64,000 nucleotides of DNA. Origin: Cephalotus follicularis (taxonomy: Eukaryota > Streptophyta > Magnoliopsida > Oxalidales > Cephalotaceae). How positions within the stretch are numbered: the stretch's first letter is position 1; each line of letters begins with the position of its first letter. Shown in pieces: positions 44,324 through 53,990 of the stretch. Both the position numbers and the translations under genes were made by a program. The stretch lies in contig BDDD01000021.1 in assembly GCA_001972305.1 (NCBI GenBank), positions 62,001 through 126,000 on the forward strand. The letters are read 5' to 3'. The notes beneath the pieces are model-generated. The model saw only the letters and a program-made list of their open reading frames with translations. It had not been told where the DNA came from and did no database searches.

Positions 44324-44865
44324 TCATATTGACTCTAATCTTGCTACGGGTGCGTATGACTCATCAAAGTCAATTCCCTATTCTTGGGAATATTCCTTAG
44401 CAACAAGCCTAGCCTTATTTCTAATTACTATTCCTTGGTCGTCTACTTTGTTACGAAATACCCATTTGGTACTGATTATATTTTGGTTACAAGGCCTAGG
44501 AACTAGATTCCATACTTTATTTCTTTCAAATTGATTTAATTCTCCTTGCATGGCATTAATCCAATTTTCATCTTTTTCGGCCTCATTTATATTTTTAGGC
44601 TCTATTTGTGACAAAAAGGCAATATAATTATGATTAACACTAGATCTAGTAGATACACCTAATCTAGGATTACCTATTATTGCTTCATGAGGATGTCCTC
44701 TTACCACCTTCAAGGTCTTGTCATGAAGAGCTTCTTGATAGCTTTTTTGAGGGGTTTCTTCTAGAGTAGATTCCTCCCTTTTGGCTTCATCTAGGTTAAG
44801 CTTGTTAACACCATTTTCAATGAAATCTACACAATCATCAACAATAACAATTAATTAAACTTTTT
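44324..44865 (-). pseudogene. Copia RT N-terminus and upstream linker
   Basis: WINAMQGELNQFERNKVWNL, IISTKWVFRNKVDDQGIVIR and NKARLVAKEYSQE lie at 44378-44600. Upstream, PHEAIIGNPRLGVSTRSS and a Glu/Lys-rich linker (to about 44860) are the usual integrase-RT connection. Nothing of integrase itself remains. Confidence 0.85.
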
Positions 44866-45238
44866 GCAATTTTAGTCTAACAAAACAATGAACAAGTAAA
44901 TCAAGCAATCACAATTAAATCAACAATTTAAAAGAGAGAGAGTTAGAAAGTTTGCAAACACTATTTTAGAGTGTTTCAGCGTAACTCTTGCCTACGTCCA
45001 CTTCTCCCAAGGATCTCCTTGAGTTTCCACTAGTCTCCGAATACAATTCCGGGTGCTATTCGGTACACCTTTGTGATTGAACTCAATCACTTACAACTCA
45101 CTTGGGTTCACTCCCCAATTTCTCTTAGGGTTCACTCCCCTTTTATAATAAAAGTATATAAAGTAATGTTTTGATCTAAACCTCTCACAAGGTTGGATTT
45201 TACAAGATATAATCGCTCAATATAATTGAGAACAAAGA
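44866..45238 (-). other. Leader/U5-like segment of B
   Basis: Noncoding. Contains, on the minus strand, ACTAGTGGAAACTC...AGTGGACGTAGGC...GAAACACTC (44971-45034), a block that recurs at 516-576. Where the LTR ends and the leader begins is unclear, because this stretch has no counterpart at the left end. No primer-binding site is evident. Confidence 0.5.
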
Positions 45239-45966
45239 TGGGCCAAGATATAAAATGAAAGCTTTAGAGATGAGCTTTGATTTTGAAAGCTTGTTGTATG
45301 TTTTCTTTGAATTCTTTTGTAATTTGATATCTCTTGTGTTGCTCTCCTTCTTTCTCTTCAAAACACCTTTGTATATATATCTTTTTGCCTCAGAGATCCG
45401 TTCGGAATGTCTTGGAATTTGTTCCATCAAAGAATGTGTATTAAAACTCTGTCAGAAATCTTTCCAGTCGTGCAAAGCATCGACTGTCACCTTCAAAGCG
45501 TTGACGCTTATGTGACCGTTAGATATCTCAATTTGAATTTTTCAAGTCAAAGCGCAGGCGTTCTGGGTGTAAGAGTCGACCGGCACCTCAAAGCGCTGAC
45601 GCTTAGGGTTGAACGTTGACGCTTGTGTCAAATTGAATTCCAATTTGTGTCACTGGTTTAATCAACAGACACTTTGTGTCAGAGCGCAGACGCTTTGTGT
45701 CAAAGCGCAGACGCTTAGATTTAGGCGTCGACGGTTTGGTCATTTCTTCCTCTTCTCCAAACACTTCAACGGTAGATGCTTTGTTCATTGTCTCGACAGT
45801 TGCTTAAAGCGCTGACGCTTTATTCCTGAGCGTCGATGGTTTGCCCTATTTCTGTAGTTTTCTTGTGCTGTTTTGCGTATTCCATGGTTTTCTTGCACAT
45901 AAAGAAACTTGGTTAAAACACAAATATGTTATCATCAAAACTAGGATTGAGACATAAATGTCAACA
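45239..45966 (-). mobile_element. 5' LTR of copia insertion B
   Basis: Matches the left LTR from AAGATATAAAATGAAAGC (45245) to the TCAACA end at 45966, including the GTCGAC-motif cluster (45475-45840). It is 17 bp longer than the left copy, mainly through one extra 21-bp unit. The outer end is followed by CAAGT. Confidence 0.85.
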
Positions 45967-45971
45967 CAAGT

Positions 45972-46119
45972 ATTGAATAGTTGTTCTGTATGCATGAGTG
46001 GATTAAAGTTTTAAATTTATAGCGTATTTTGGGTACGATGCTATGTATAGGATGGATCGTATGGACGGACTTGCCACATGTCGGGCCCTAGGGTCCTCCT
46101 CGGGATTTGGGGCGTGATA
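45972..46119 (+). mobile_element. Left LTR of the Tekay-type element, segment 3
   Basis: Matches 59852-59980 (GATTAAAGTTTTAAATTT, then GGATGGATCGTATGGACGGA) and ends GGGGCGTGATA, with the terminal CA decayed to TA. Confidence 0.9.
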
Positions 46120-46126
46120 GTTTATG

Positions 46127-46140
46127 TGGTATCAGAGCCC
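46127..46140 (+). promoter_or_regulatory. Primer-binding site of the Tekay-type element
   Basis: TGGTATCAGAGCCC lies seven bases after the LTR end. It is complementary to the 3' end of initiator tRNA-Met. Confidence 0.85.
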
Positions 46141-46282
46141 ACGCTATGTTGGCTATGCCAGGATAGGATCCTTGGCTATTAGAAATAAGTGATGTTGATA
46201 AGATTGATGGTTGCATCAGTTGTTTTAGAATTATGGTTATGATAATTGGATATCTAACATTCGTCTCTTATACGAGGTAGAT

Positions 46283-47550
46283 ATGGAAGGCTATCGGAGA
46301 GGAACTACTAGAGGAGCCAAAGGTAGCCAGCCAGGTAGGCGTACCAGAGCTAGTAGGGGTGTTGAAGAGCCAGAAGGAAGTAATGTAGTACCAGATGTTG
46401 CTCCCGCTCTTGAATGGCCAGTGGATCATTTGAGAGAGATGTATGCTACTATGGGCAGAATGAATGAAATCTTGCAGTGCCAAGTGACAGCATCAGATCA
46501 AGCTGCATCTGAAAGAGTAGCTGAACATGCAGAGGCAGCAGAAAGATAAGTTAGTCGAGATTCCCGCAGGGAGGATTCTTTGACTAGATTCTTGAAGCTA
46601 AATCCTCCAGTTTTTACAGGAGATTCAGATGTTATGGCATCCAAGAGATGGTTGAAGAAAATGGATAAAATCTTCAGGTTCTTGGAGTGCTCTGACTTGT
46701 AGAAGATTGTTTTTGCTACATATATGTTACAGGGTGAGGTAGAGCATTGGTGGAGGATTGTTGAATCCTCTTGGGAAGAATCAGGGATTGAGAGGTCTTG
46801 GGATTTGTTTGTTGTAGAGTTCAATGAAAAGTATTTTCCCGAGACAGAGGTTGACAAAAGGGAAGCCGAGTTCCTCAGTTTGGTGCAGAGCAGCATGACA
46901 GTGCCTCAATATGAAGCCAAGTTCATTGAATTGGCAATGCTCCTCACATGGTTAGTACCAAGGCAAGAAAAACTAAGAAGTTTCTTACCGGGCCAAGGCC
47001 AAACATCAGACAGGGATTAGTACCGTTGCGGTTGAGGTCTTTCTTCGAGTTGGCTAGCAGAGCCAGGGAGCTCGAGTGTGTGTCTGACGAGTTGTGCAAC
47101 TTGATGATTCAAGCTGGTAGCAGGAGAGCTGCTTTTTCTGGTGGGAAGTCAGGAAGGAGTTCTGGGAGAAGTAATAAGTCCCAGAGATCAGGGAACAGTA
47201 GCCCGAGACAAGGTGGCTCACCTCATAGTGTCGGCAGTCCACCAAGTTTTTCTAGCCAGAGAGGGCAGTTCGGAGGTTCACGACAAAGGGGTAGTGAACA
47301 GGGCTTCTGACAGAGGGAGCAAAGGAGGACATCTTATCAGGGAGGTCGCTCTAGACTTTCCAATAGTGGTTGTCAGGATTCTTTTGATCCATGTGTGCAT
47401 TTCCAATGTACTAACGATACATCGGATGATTATTGGTGGAGAGTCGGTAAGTGTATACTTTGTGGAGCTTTGGATCACATGGCTAGAGAGTGCCCTTATG
47501 ATAGATATGGTTCAGGGAGTCAGCCAGGGAAGAGTATGGGTCGATCTTAG
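46283..47550 (+). pseudogene. Gag of the Tekay-type element
   Basis: ATG at 46283. Basic N-terminus (GRRTRASRG), the capsid domain with stops at 46547 and 46700 (RFLKLNPPVFTGDSD, VEHWWRIVESSWEE, YFPETEVDKREAEFLSL, YEAKFIELAMLL), a frameshift near 46985, then a Ser/Gly/Gln-rich linker, and a zinc knuckle CILCGALDHMAREC at 47452-47493 (full CX2CX4HX4C). Domain order and linker match Tekay/Del gag. Two stops and one or two frameshifts inactivate it. Confidence 0.85.
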
Positions 47551-47759
47551 GGAGGTTCTTAGCAGAACTAGAGTATCGGTTACCAGCAGGGTTGTGGTTC
47601 TAGACAGCAGTATTAGGGCCATCCTAGTACCAGTTCGCCTTCAGTAGCGAGGAGAGATCGTGGCAAGCAGCCTATGGGATCGACATCTACCGTGCAGGGT
47701 AGGGTATATGCTATGGATCAAAGAGTTACAGGGGAATCTGTTTCAGTGATAGGGTACTA

Positions 47760-48400
47760 TTTGTATCTCTCTGCATATGGCACTGACTCTCATAGATCCG
47801 GGCTCATCCCATTCATATATTGCATCACACTTTATATGCTATGTTAATGTGGAGCCCTAGCCTTTGCCTTTTGTGACAGAGCTTAGCACCCTAGTAGGAA
47901 AGCCTGTTTATTCTGAATGGGTGTGTAAGTCTTGTGTCATAGAGATCGCCGACCGTGTTTTGTTAGTAGATCTTATAGTGTTGCCAATGGGTGAATTGGA
48001 TGTGATCATTGGGATGGATTCGTTAGCGACACACTATGCTCAAGTGGATTGTTATGGGAAGGTCATGACCTTCAGTATACCAGGACAGTCTCAGTTCTAG
48101 TTTATTGGGACCTTAGAGCATCAGCCAGTCCATATGATATCGGCCATTCATGATGACAAGCTTATGAGACATGGTTGCAGTGGTTACTTGGCGCATGTGA
48201 CGGACAATAAGATATGGGTGCCGAGGTTAGAGGATGTCCCAATAGTTTATGAGTATCCAGATGAGTTGACATCCTTACCTCTAGAGAGGGATATAGAGTT
48301 TGTCATTGACCTCCTACCAGGGACAACACCGATATCAAGAGCTCCTTATCGTATGGCGTCTCTCGAGTTAAAAGAGTTAAAAGTTCAGTTGTAGGATTTT
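47760..48400 (+). pseudogene. Aspartic protease and protease-RT linker
   Basis: The active-site region reads LIDPGSSHSYIASHF; the usual D-S/T-G is D-P-G. Next are ELDVIIGMDSLATHYAQVDC (flap/second-half block of gypsy proteases) and the linker VYEYPDELTSLPLERDIEF, PGTTPISRAPYRM leading into RT. Stops at about 47861 and 48098. Confidence 0.85.
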
Positions 48401-49000
48401 CTCGATAGAGGTTTTATCAGGCCAAGTGTTTCCCCCTGGGGAGCACCTGTCATATTTGTTAAAAAAAAAAGGATGGGTCCCTCCGGATGTGTATTGATTA
48501 TCGACAGCTTAGAAGGGTTACTGTTAACAATAAGTACCCGTTACCACATATCGATGAATTTTTTGATCAATTGAGAGGTTCTTCAGTGTTCTCCAAGTTG
48601 GATTTGAAGTCAAAATATCATCAACTAAGGGTCAAAGCAGAAGATATCCCAAAGACAGCCTTCAGGTCATGGTATGGGCACTATGAGTTCGTAGTAAGGC
48701 CGTTGGGTGTGACCAATGCCCCTACCACATTCATGAGTCTGATGAACAGAATGTTTAGCTCGTACTTGACCAGTTTATTGTGGTCTTCATTGATGACATC
48801 TTGGTGTATTCCAAGTCTATGGAGGAACATGGGGAGCACTTGCACTTGGCATTGCAGATTCTGAGAGACTATCAGTTGTATGCAAAGTTCAGCAAATGTG
48901 AGTTTTGGTTGTCAGAGTTGGGTTTTCTTGGTCACGTTATCTCCAATGTTGGTTTATCAGTGGACCTAGCAAAGGTTGAGGCAGTGAGGGATTGGAGATG
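48400..49000 (+). pseudogene. Reverse transcriptase of the Tekay-type element
   Basis: [20 protein letters not shown], then after an A-run frameshift (near 48462) [51 protein letters not shown], and after another frameshift near 48775 [16 protein letters not shown] (catalytic FIDD kept), [20 protein letters not shown]. This is a typical chromovirus RT, broken by two frameshifts. Confidence 0.9.
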
Positions 49001-49560
49001 GCCAACAAACGTGGCTTTCTTAGGCTTAATAGGTTACTATCACCGCTTTGTCGAAGGATTCTCACAGATTGCTACACCTTTGACTAGGTTGACACAGAAG
49101 AAGACAGTGTTTGTATGGGATGATAGTTGTGAGCAGTGTTTTCAGGAGTTGAAGCATCGCCTGATTTCTGCGCCCATCTTGGCCTTACCAGAGGGTATGA
49201 GGACTTCGTTGTGTACAGTGATGAGTCAGGGAATGGTTTGGGTTTTGTTTTGATGCAGTATGGGAAGGTGATTGCTTATGCCTCAAGGAAGTTGAAACCT
49301 CATGAGGAGAGTTATCCTACTCATGATCTAGAATTGGCAGCAATAGTCTTTGCACTACGCAAATGGAGGCATTACTTATATGGTACCAAGTTTGACATGT
49401 ACACGAACCATAAAAGCTTAAAGCACCTTTTCTCATAGAAAGATCTAAATATGAGATAAAGAAGTGGATGGAGCTACTCAATAATTACAACTATGAGATA
49501 CAGTACCACCCAGGCAAGGCTAATGTGGTTACAGATGCCTTAAGTCACCAATTAGCTTGC
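49001..49560 (+). pseudogene. RNase H of the Tekay-type element
   Basis: Connection [38 protein letters not shown], then (shifted frame, from 49190) [58 protein letters not shown] and [11 protein letters not shown]. Acidic catalytic residues are present. A stop ends the frame at 49438, and the linker to integrase contains further stops. Confidence 0.9.
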
Positions 49561-49599
49561 TTGACAGTTTCCCAGATACAGATACAACCGGGGCTGTTG

Positions 49600-50571
49600 G
49601 ACAGAATCAGAGACGCTTAGGGTATGGATGGAAGTTTGCTCAAGGTTGCATTAGATGATCAAGGAGGGTTGAAACCTGAATTCTCGATACGTGGTGATGG
49701 ATTGATCAGGTTTCAAGGCAAGGTATGTGTTCCTGACAGTAAAGAACTAAAGGACGAGCTATTTTCGCAGGCTCATCACTCTAGTTTCTCAGTACATCCA
49801 GGGAGTACCAACATGTACCGATACTTAAAGCTCAATTATTGGTGGAATACCATGAAGAAGGAAATAGCAGAGTATGTTGCTTCCTGCCTAATTTTTCAGC
49901 AAGTCGAGGCAGAACACCAGAGGCCAGCTGGATTTCTTCAGCCATTGCCAGTAGCACAGTGGAAATGGGAGCATATCACGATGGATTTTGTGACAGGGTT
50001 GTCAAGGATGAATGCTAATCGAGATGCCATATGGGTTATCATTGATTGCTTTACGAAGTCTGCACATTTTCTAGCGATCAAGATGCCTTTCTCGCTAGAG
50101 AGATTGGCATCCTTGTATATTGAGGAGATTGTTAGGCTTCATGGAGTACCAGTCAGTATTGTGTTCAACAGGGACCCACGGTTTACCTCACGATTTTGGA
50201 AGAAACTGCAGATAGCTTTTGGTACTCAGTTAAGTTTCAAAACATCTCTTCATCCCCAGATAGATGGTCAATCTGAGCAAAAGATTCAGACTCTCGAGGA
50301 TATGCTCCCAGCATGGGTGTTGGATTGGGGTGGCAGTTGGGACAAGCATCTGCCATTGGTAGAGTTCTCATACAACAACATTTATCATTCTAGCATCGAG
50401 ATGGCACAGTATGAGGCTCTTTATGGTCGGAAGTGCAGGACCCCAATTTTTTGGTTTGAGGTAGGCGAGAAGAGTCTTCTAGGGCCAAAGCTTGTACAAG
50501 AGACGACAGAAAAGGCCAAGATTATCAGGGAAAGGCTTCTAATGGCTCAGAGTCGACAAAGAGTTATGTAG
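49600..50571 (+). pseudogene. Integrase of the Tekay-type element
   Basis: Open for 315 codons. Zinc region: AHHSSFSVHPGSTNMYRYLK with both His, but the second half reads CLIFQQ where CXXC is expected, so one Cys is Phe. Core: ITMDFVTGLSR (first Asp), IVFNRDPRFTSRFWK (the second catalytic Asp of the usual SDRD is Asn), DGQSEQKIQTLEDML (Glu kept). The family role is insertion of the DNA copy into the genome. Two damaged metal-binding positions make it inactive despite the long open frame. Confidence 0.9.
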
Positions 50572-51017
50572 ACAATAGAAGGTGAGACATAGAGTTCTCA
50601 GTTGGAGATCATGTGTTCCTCAATGTTTCACTGACCAAAGGAATTATGAGGTTTGGCAAGAAGGAGAAGTTAGCCCTGTAGTAAATAGGACCTTTTGAGA
50701 TCCTTGAGAGAGTAGGCGTTGTTGCCTACTAACTTGCCTTACTGCCCAGTTTGTCAGAGGTGCATAATGTCTTCCACGTCTCGACGCTGAGGAAGTATCA
50801 TCCAGATCCTTCATAAGTATTGCAGTATAAGTCATTGGAATTAAGGACATATATGAGTTTTTAGGAGATACCTGTTCAGATTCTAGATTGCCAAGTCAAG
50901 CAGTTTAGGAACACGAGCATCGCCTTGGTGAAAGTTTTATGGCAGTATCATGAGTTCAAGGAAGCAACATGGTAGCTTGAGGAAGATGTGAGAGTGTTAT
51001 ATCCTCACCTGCTTTGA
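50572..51017 (+). pseudogene. Integrase C-terminus with chromodomain-like tail
   Basis: Many stops. The end is readable: VQILDCQVKQFRNTSIALVK then VLWQYHEFKEATW, stop, LEEDVRVLYPHLL. This is the chromodomain-type tail of Tekay/Del chromoviruses, which in active copies is thought to direct integration to heterochromatin. Confidence 0.75.
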
Positions 51018-51045
51018 TTTTAGGGAATCTTAGGATGAGATTTCC

Positions 51046-51060
51046 CTAAGGAGGGGAGGG
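51046..51060 (+). promoter_or_regulatory. Polypurine tract of the Tekay-type element
   Basis: AAGGAGGGGAGGG immediately precedes the right LTR start TGTAGGCC at 51061. Confidence 0.85.
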
Positions 51061-51797
51061 TGTAGGCCTAAATTATAGATGTTTGTACGTGATTGTATTT
51101 ATACAGTATTGTACAATATTGTATTGATGGATGAAATTGATTTTATATAGTATATAGTATTTTCCACTTTTATGGATGTTTATCGGTTGTCGAGGTTCAA
51201 TCGAACCTAAGCGTAGTTTTTGAGATTTTTGACCAAAGAAGTCTATGTATAGACGAGTTATCTCTTTCTTTTCTCATTTTCATTTCTCACTCCTATTTTA
51301 GAAAATGTGTGATTAGAGAGAGTGAGGGCAAAATCGATCTAGGAAGGAGTCTTTGGATTCGTGGCAGAGTGTAGAACTTAAAGGGAGAAGCAGAACAAGG
51401 ATTCAAGGCCGATGAGCTTATTCTTCGTTCTCAACAAAATTGAGGTAGGTTCTATATATATGCTCTGAATTCATGCATTTTGACTGGATTGCATGTTTAT
51501 ATGGTTATAGATGGATGGATATAGGTTAGATGGATGAGTTAGGGCTATTGATATGACTGTTTACTTCTTTAAATAGAAATCAGAGAGAGAATTGAGAATT
51601 TTAGGTTTATAGGCCTAAACTCTTCTCTCTCCATTTCATGGGCTATGGGTAGGGATCTGAGTATTTAAAGGTGGCTTTAAACAGTAATCGACCATTGGAG
51701 CTCGTAGCTTCCCTTGGATTGAGTTTTTAAACGATTTAATGGATTTAAATGGATTTAAATCAGTTTTTCAGCTATTTGATGAACTTACTGCTACGAT

Positions 51798-52070
51798 CAA
51801 AGCGCCGACGGTTTAGATTAAGGCATTGACGCTTTGTGGTTATTGAAACCGTCGACACCATATGCAACGGTCAATGCTTAAGGAAAAATATGGGTAAACC
51901 GTCGACGCTTTGTTAAAGCGTCAACGCTTTATGTGTTTCTAAGAGATCGATGCTTCGTGCAAGGGTGGACGCTTAAGGTATAACGCCTTAACTGTCGATG
52001 CCTTGTGCGAAATCGTCGACGCTTTTCCACTAACAGTCGACACTTTAGAACAAGGGGTCGGAGCTTAGCG
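51798..52070. repeat. GTCGAC-type motif cluster (right LTR)
   Basis: Better preserved copy of the cluster at 24505-24780: AAAGCGCCGACGG, CATTGACGCTTTG, AACCGTCGACACC, AACCGTCGACGCTTTG, AAAGCGTCAACGCTTT, ATCGTCGACGCTTTT and more. Confidence 0.8.
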
Positions 52071-52639
52071 CCCTATTTTTCGCAAAACACAATGTTTTCA
52101 ACCCCAAATCCTTTTATCTTCAAATCTGTCCCATAGGAAGCCTTCCTAAGGTCGTTTAGCCTATGTGAACCCTTCTTTAAAACAAATGGTTTTCAAATCA
52201 ATCTTCAAAAAGGGATTTTCAAGAGGTTTTCAATAAATTGTTAGGTTAGTTCGATTGGGATGTTTGGACGCAAATATCCTAGTTGGGCTTCCTCTCCATT
52301 GTTTTACAAACTCTGATAGGGACCAAGAAATGGTTATGGAAAATGGTTATGAAAAAGGCTATGGAAATGGTTTTGACGGATGGATCTCATGTGATCCTTT
52401 ATGGTTAGGTCCCTATCCTTTAAATGGTTATATGGTCATGGATTACGGGTTTTTCATGGTCATGATTGACGGTTGCTATTGTTTGAGACCTGATGAGATA
52501 ACCAATTTATAATCTTCATTTCTGTCATGAAGGTTATGGGTGTTAGACCACATCATTTGGGGGTTATGGAACCCCACTTTAGGGGTGGACCTATGGGGAC
52601 CACTGCATTGTGGGCGAACCAATGAGAATATCGTGTCAT

Positions 52640-52740
52640 GGGCTGGGACCATTGTGAAAAAGCCATATCGTATCGTTGGCTGGGACCATTGTGAAGAAGC
52701 CCTAACGTATCATTGGCTGAGACCATTGTGAACAGGCCTT
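52640..52740. repeat. Three 37-bp hairpin units in the right LTR
   Basis: GGGCT/AGCC (52640/52661), GGCT/AGCC (52678/52698), GGCT/GGCC (52715/52735), same loop as in the left LTR, which has two units. Confidence 0.8.
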
Positions 52741-53161
52741 GTAGTATGGATGATGTGGTCAGCGTTATCTCGACCCACTCGGGGCTACGTCCCCGAAAGG
52801 GTAGGTAGTCGGTGGCAGTACTATCTCAGGCCGGAGGGGCAGAGTGGTACTCTGACCTTATGGATTGATTGTACACATTGTATGATTATCGATCGATTTA
52901 TGGATTGTTTGTAGACCTAGCGTGTATTGATTGTGATTCTATGGTTAGGACATCGTTATGCATGCCACTACTTAGGGACGGTTGGTGTACTAACTTGTCC
53001 ACAATTGGCATTCATGCATCTCACATGCCATGCATATTTATATCTATTCACTTCATTGCATATAGTATTTCCTACATAGCCATTATTGGTTGACCCATTC
53101 TCAAAATGGGCACAACATTTTAGGGACGAGTGCTAAGGAAGCCTCGATGTGAGATGGGACG

Positions 53162-53350
53162 CACTACAAGAAAACATGGCACCTGGCGAGGGCACCTAGC
53201 GAGGGTATTCAAATCCCCTCGTCGTTGAGTAGTTTTTTTTATTTTTTTAAAAGGCATGGTGAGGGCACTCTTACCCTCGCCATGCCCTCGCCATTTGAAA
53301 AATAGATGGCGAGGGCAATTAGTGCCCTTGCCGTGCCCTATACCTAATCG
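53162..53350. repeat. Left terminal inverted repeat and subterminal repeats of CACTA
   Basis: TIR CACTACAAGAAAA, then at least eight GCGAGGGCA-related words in both orientations (for example 53186, 53201, 53270, 53281 and 53310). Such subterminal repeats are binding sites for the element's own DNA-binding protein in En/Spm. Confidence 0.8.
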
Positions 53351-53990
53351 ACCCGGCACTTTCTTTTTTTTCTTCTCACTCTTTTCTCTTTTCTCTCTTC
53401 TCTCTTCTCTCTTCCTTCCTCACCGCCTCTCTCTATCTTCTATCTTGCTCCCTCACCGTCGCTCTCTCTCTCTCTCTGCTTGCTCTTTCTCCTCCTCGTC
53501 GCTCTCTCTGTCATACCAAATCGTATCCAAGCACGATCGCACCCTATCGATCGCAAGCTCTCACAATCCAAGCTCCGAATCCAACCTCCAATTTTTTATT
53601 CTAGGTATGTCAATCTAGATATAGCCTCCATTTTTTTTATATATATTGTTTTATTATTTGTATAGATATATAAATATATACATCGTTATTTTGCGTACAC
53701 AGTTTTTTCCAAGAAAGTTTCGGCAACACTCCTTAAACATGTTCCTCAGATGCATAATTAAACCGATTAATTCAGTTTAATTCGTGTATTTGAGGAACCG
53801 TGGGGAGATGCTGCCGAAATTTTCTCTGAGTGAACTATGCACGTGGGATAACGATATTAGTGGAGGTACGTAGTCGGGAATGGGATAGGGCCATACCTTT
53901 TAGAGTTAGGTGGTGAAATACACTTCAGTCAATGCATTTTGAAAAAAGAATACTTGAATTTTAAAATCTTCTACCCTACTTGTAGAAAAA
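53351..53990 (+). other. Pyrimidine-rich leader of the CACTA transposase gene
   Basis: A long CT-rich run at about 53360-53510 followed by AT-rich sequence up to the ATG at 53991. It probably includes the promoter and an untranslated first exon; a GT donor-like site occurs at 53604 (CTAGGTATGTC). No protein motif. Proposed by position only. Confidence 0.4.

Larger units (their letters stand above)
40272..45966 (-). mobile_element. Insertion B: SIRE/Maximus-like Ty1-copia element, antisense, internally deleted
   Basis: Flanked by CAAGT (40267-40271 and 45967-45971). Left (3') LTR 40272-40982, right (5') LTR at least 45239-45966, similar throughout. On the minus strand the order from right is LTR, leader, RT, RNase H, a GTCGAC-motif segment, an extra ORF, purine tracts, LTR. 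Gag, protease and integrase are missing, so a large deletion removed the front of the polyprotein. Copia RT plus an additional ORF between pol and the 3' LTR is the plan of the SIRE/Maximus group. Confidence 0.85.
51061..53161 (+). mobile_element. Right LTR of the Tekay-type element, segment 1
   Basis: Uninterrupted counterpart of 23763-24966 plus 39243 to about 40107. The junction at 52250-52262 (GATTGGGATGTTTGG) shows the empty target of insertion A. It contains the motif cluster at 51798-52070 and three 37-bp hairpin units. Broken at 53162 by the CACTA element, whose target copy is ACG (53159-53161). Confidence 0.9.

Noticed and set aside
46127..46140. tRNA-Met-like match
   Set aside because: Only the short primer-binding complement of the tRNA 3' end is present, not a tRNA gene. 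The same holds at 30441 and 36250.
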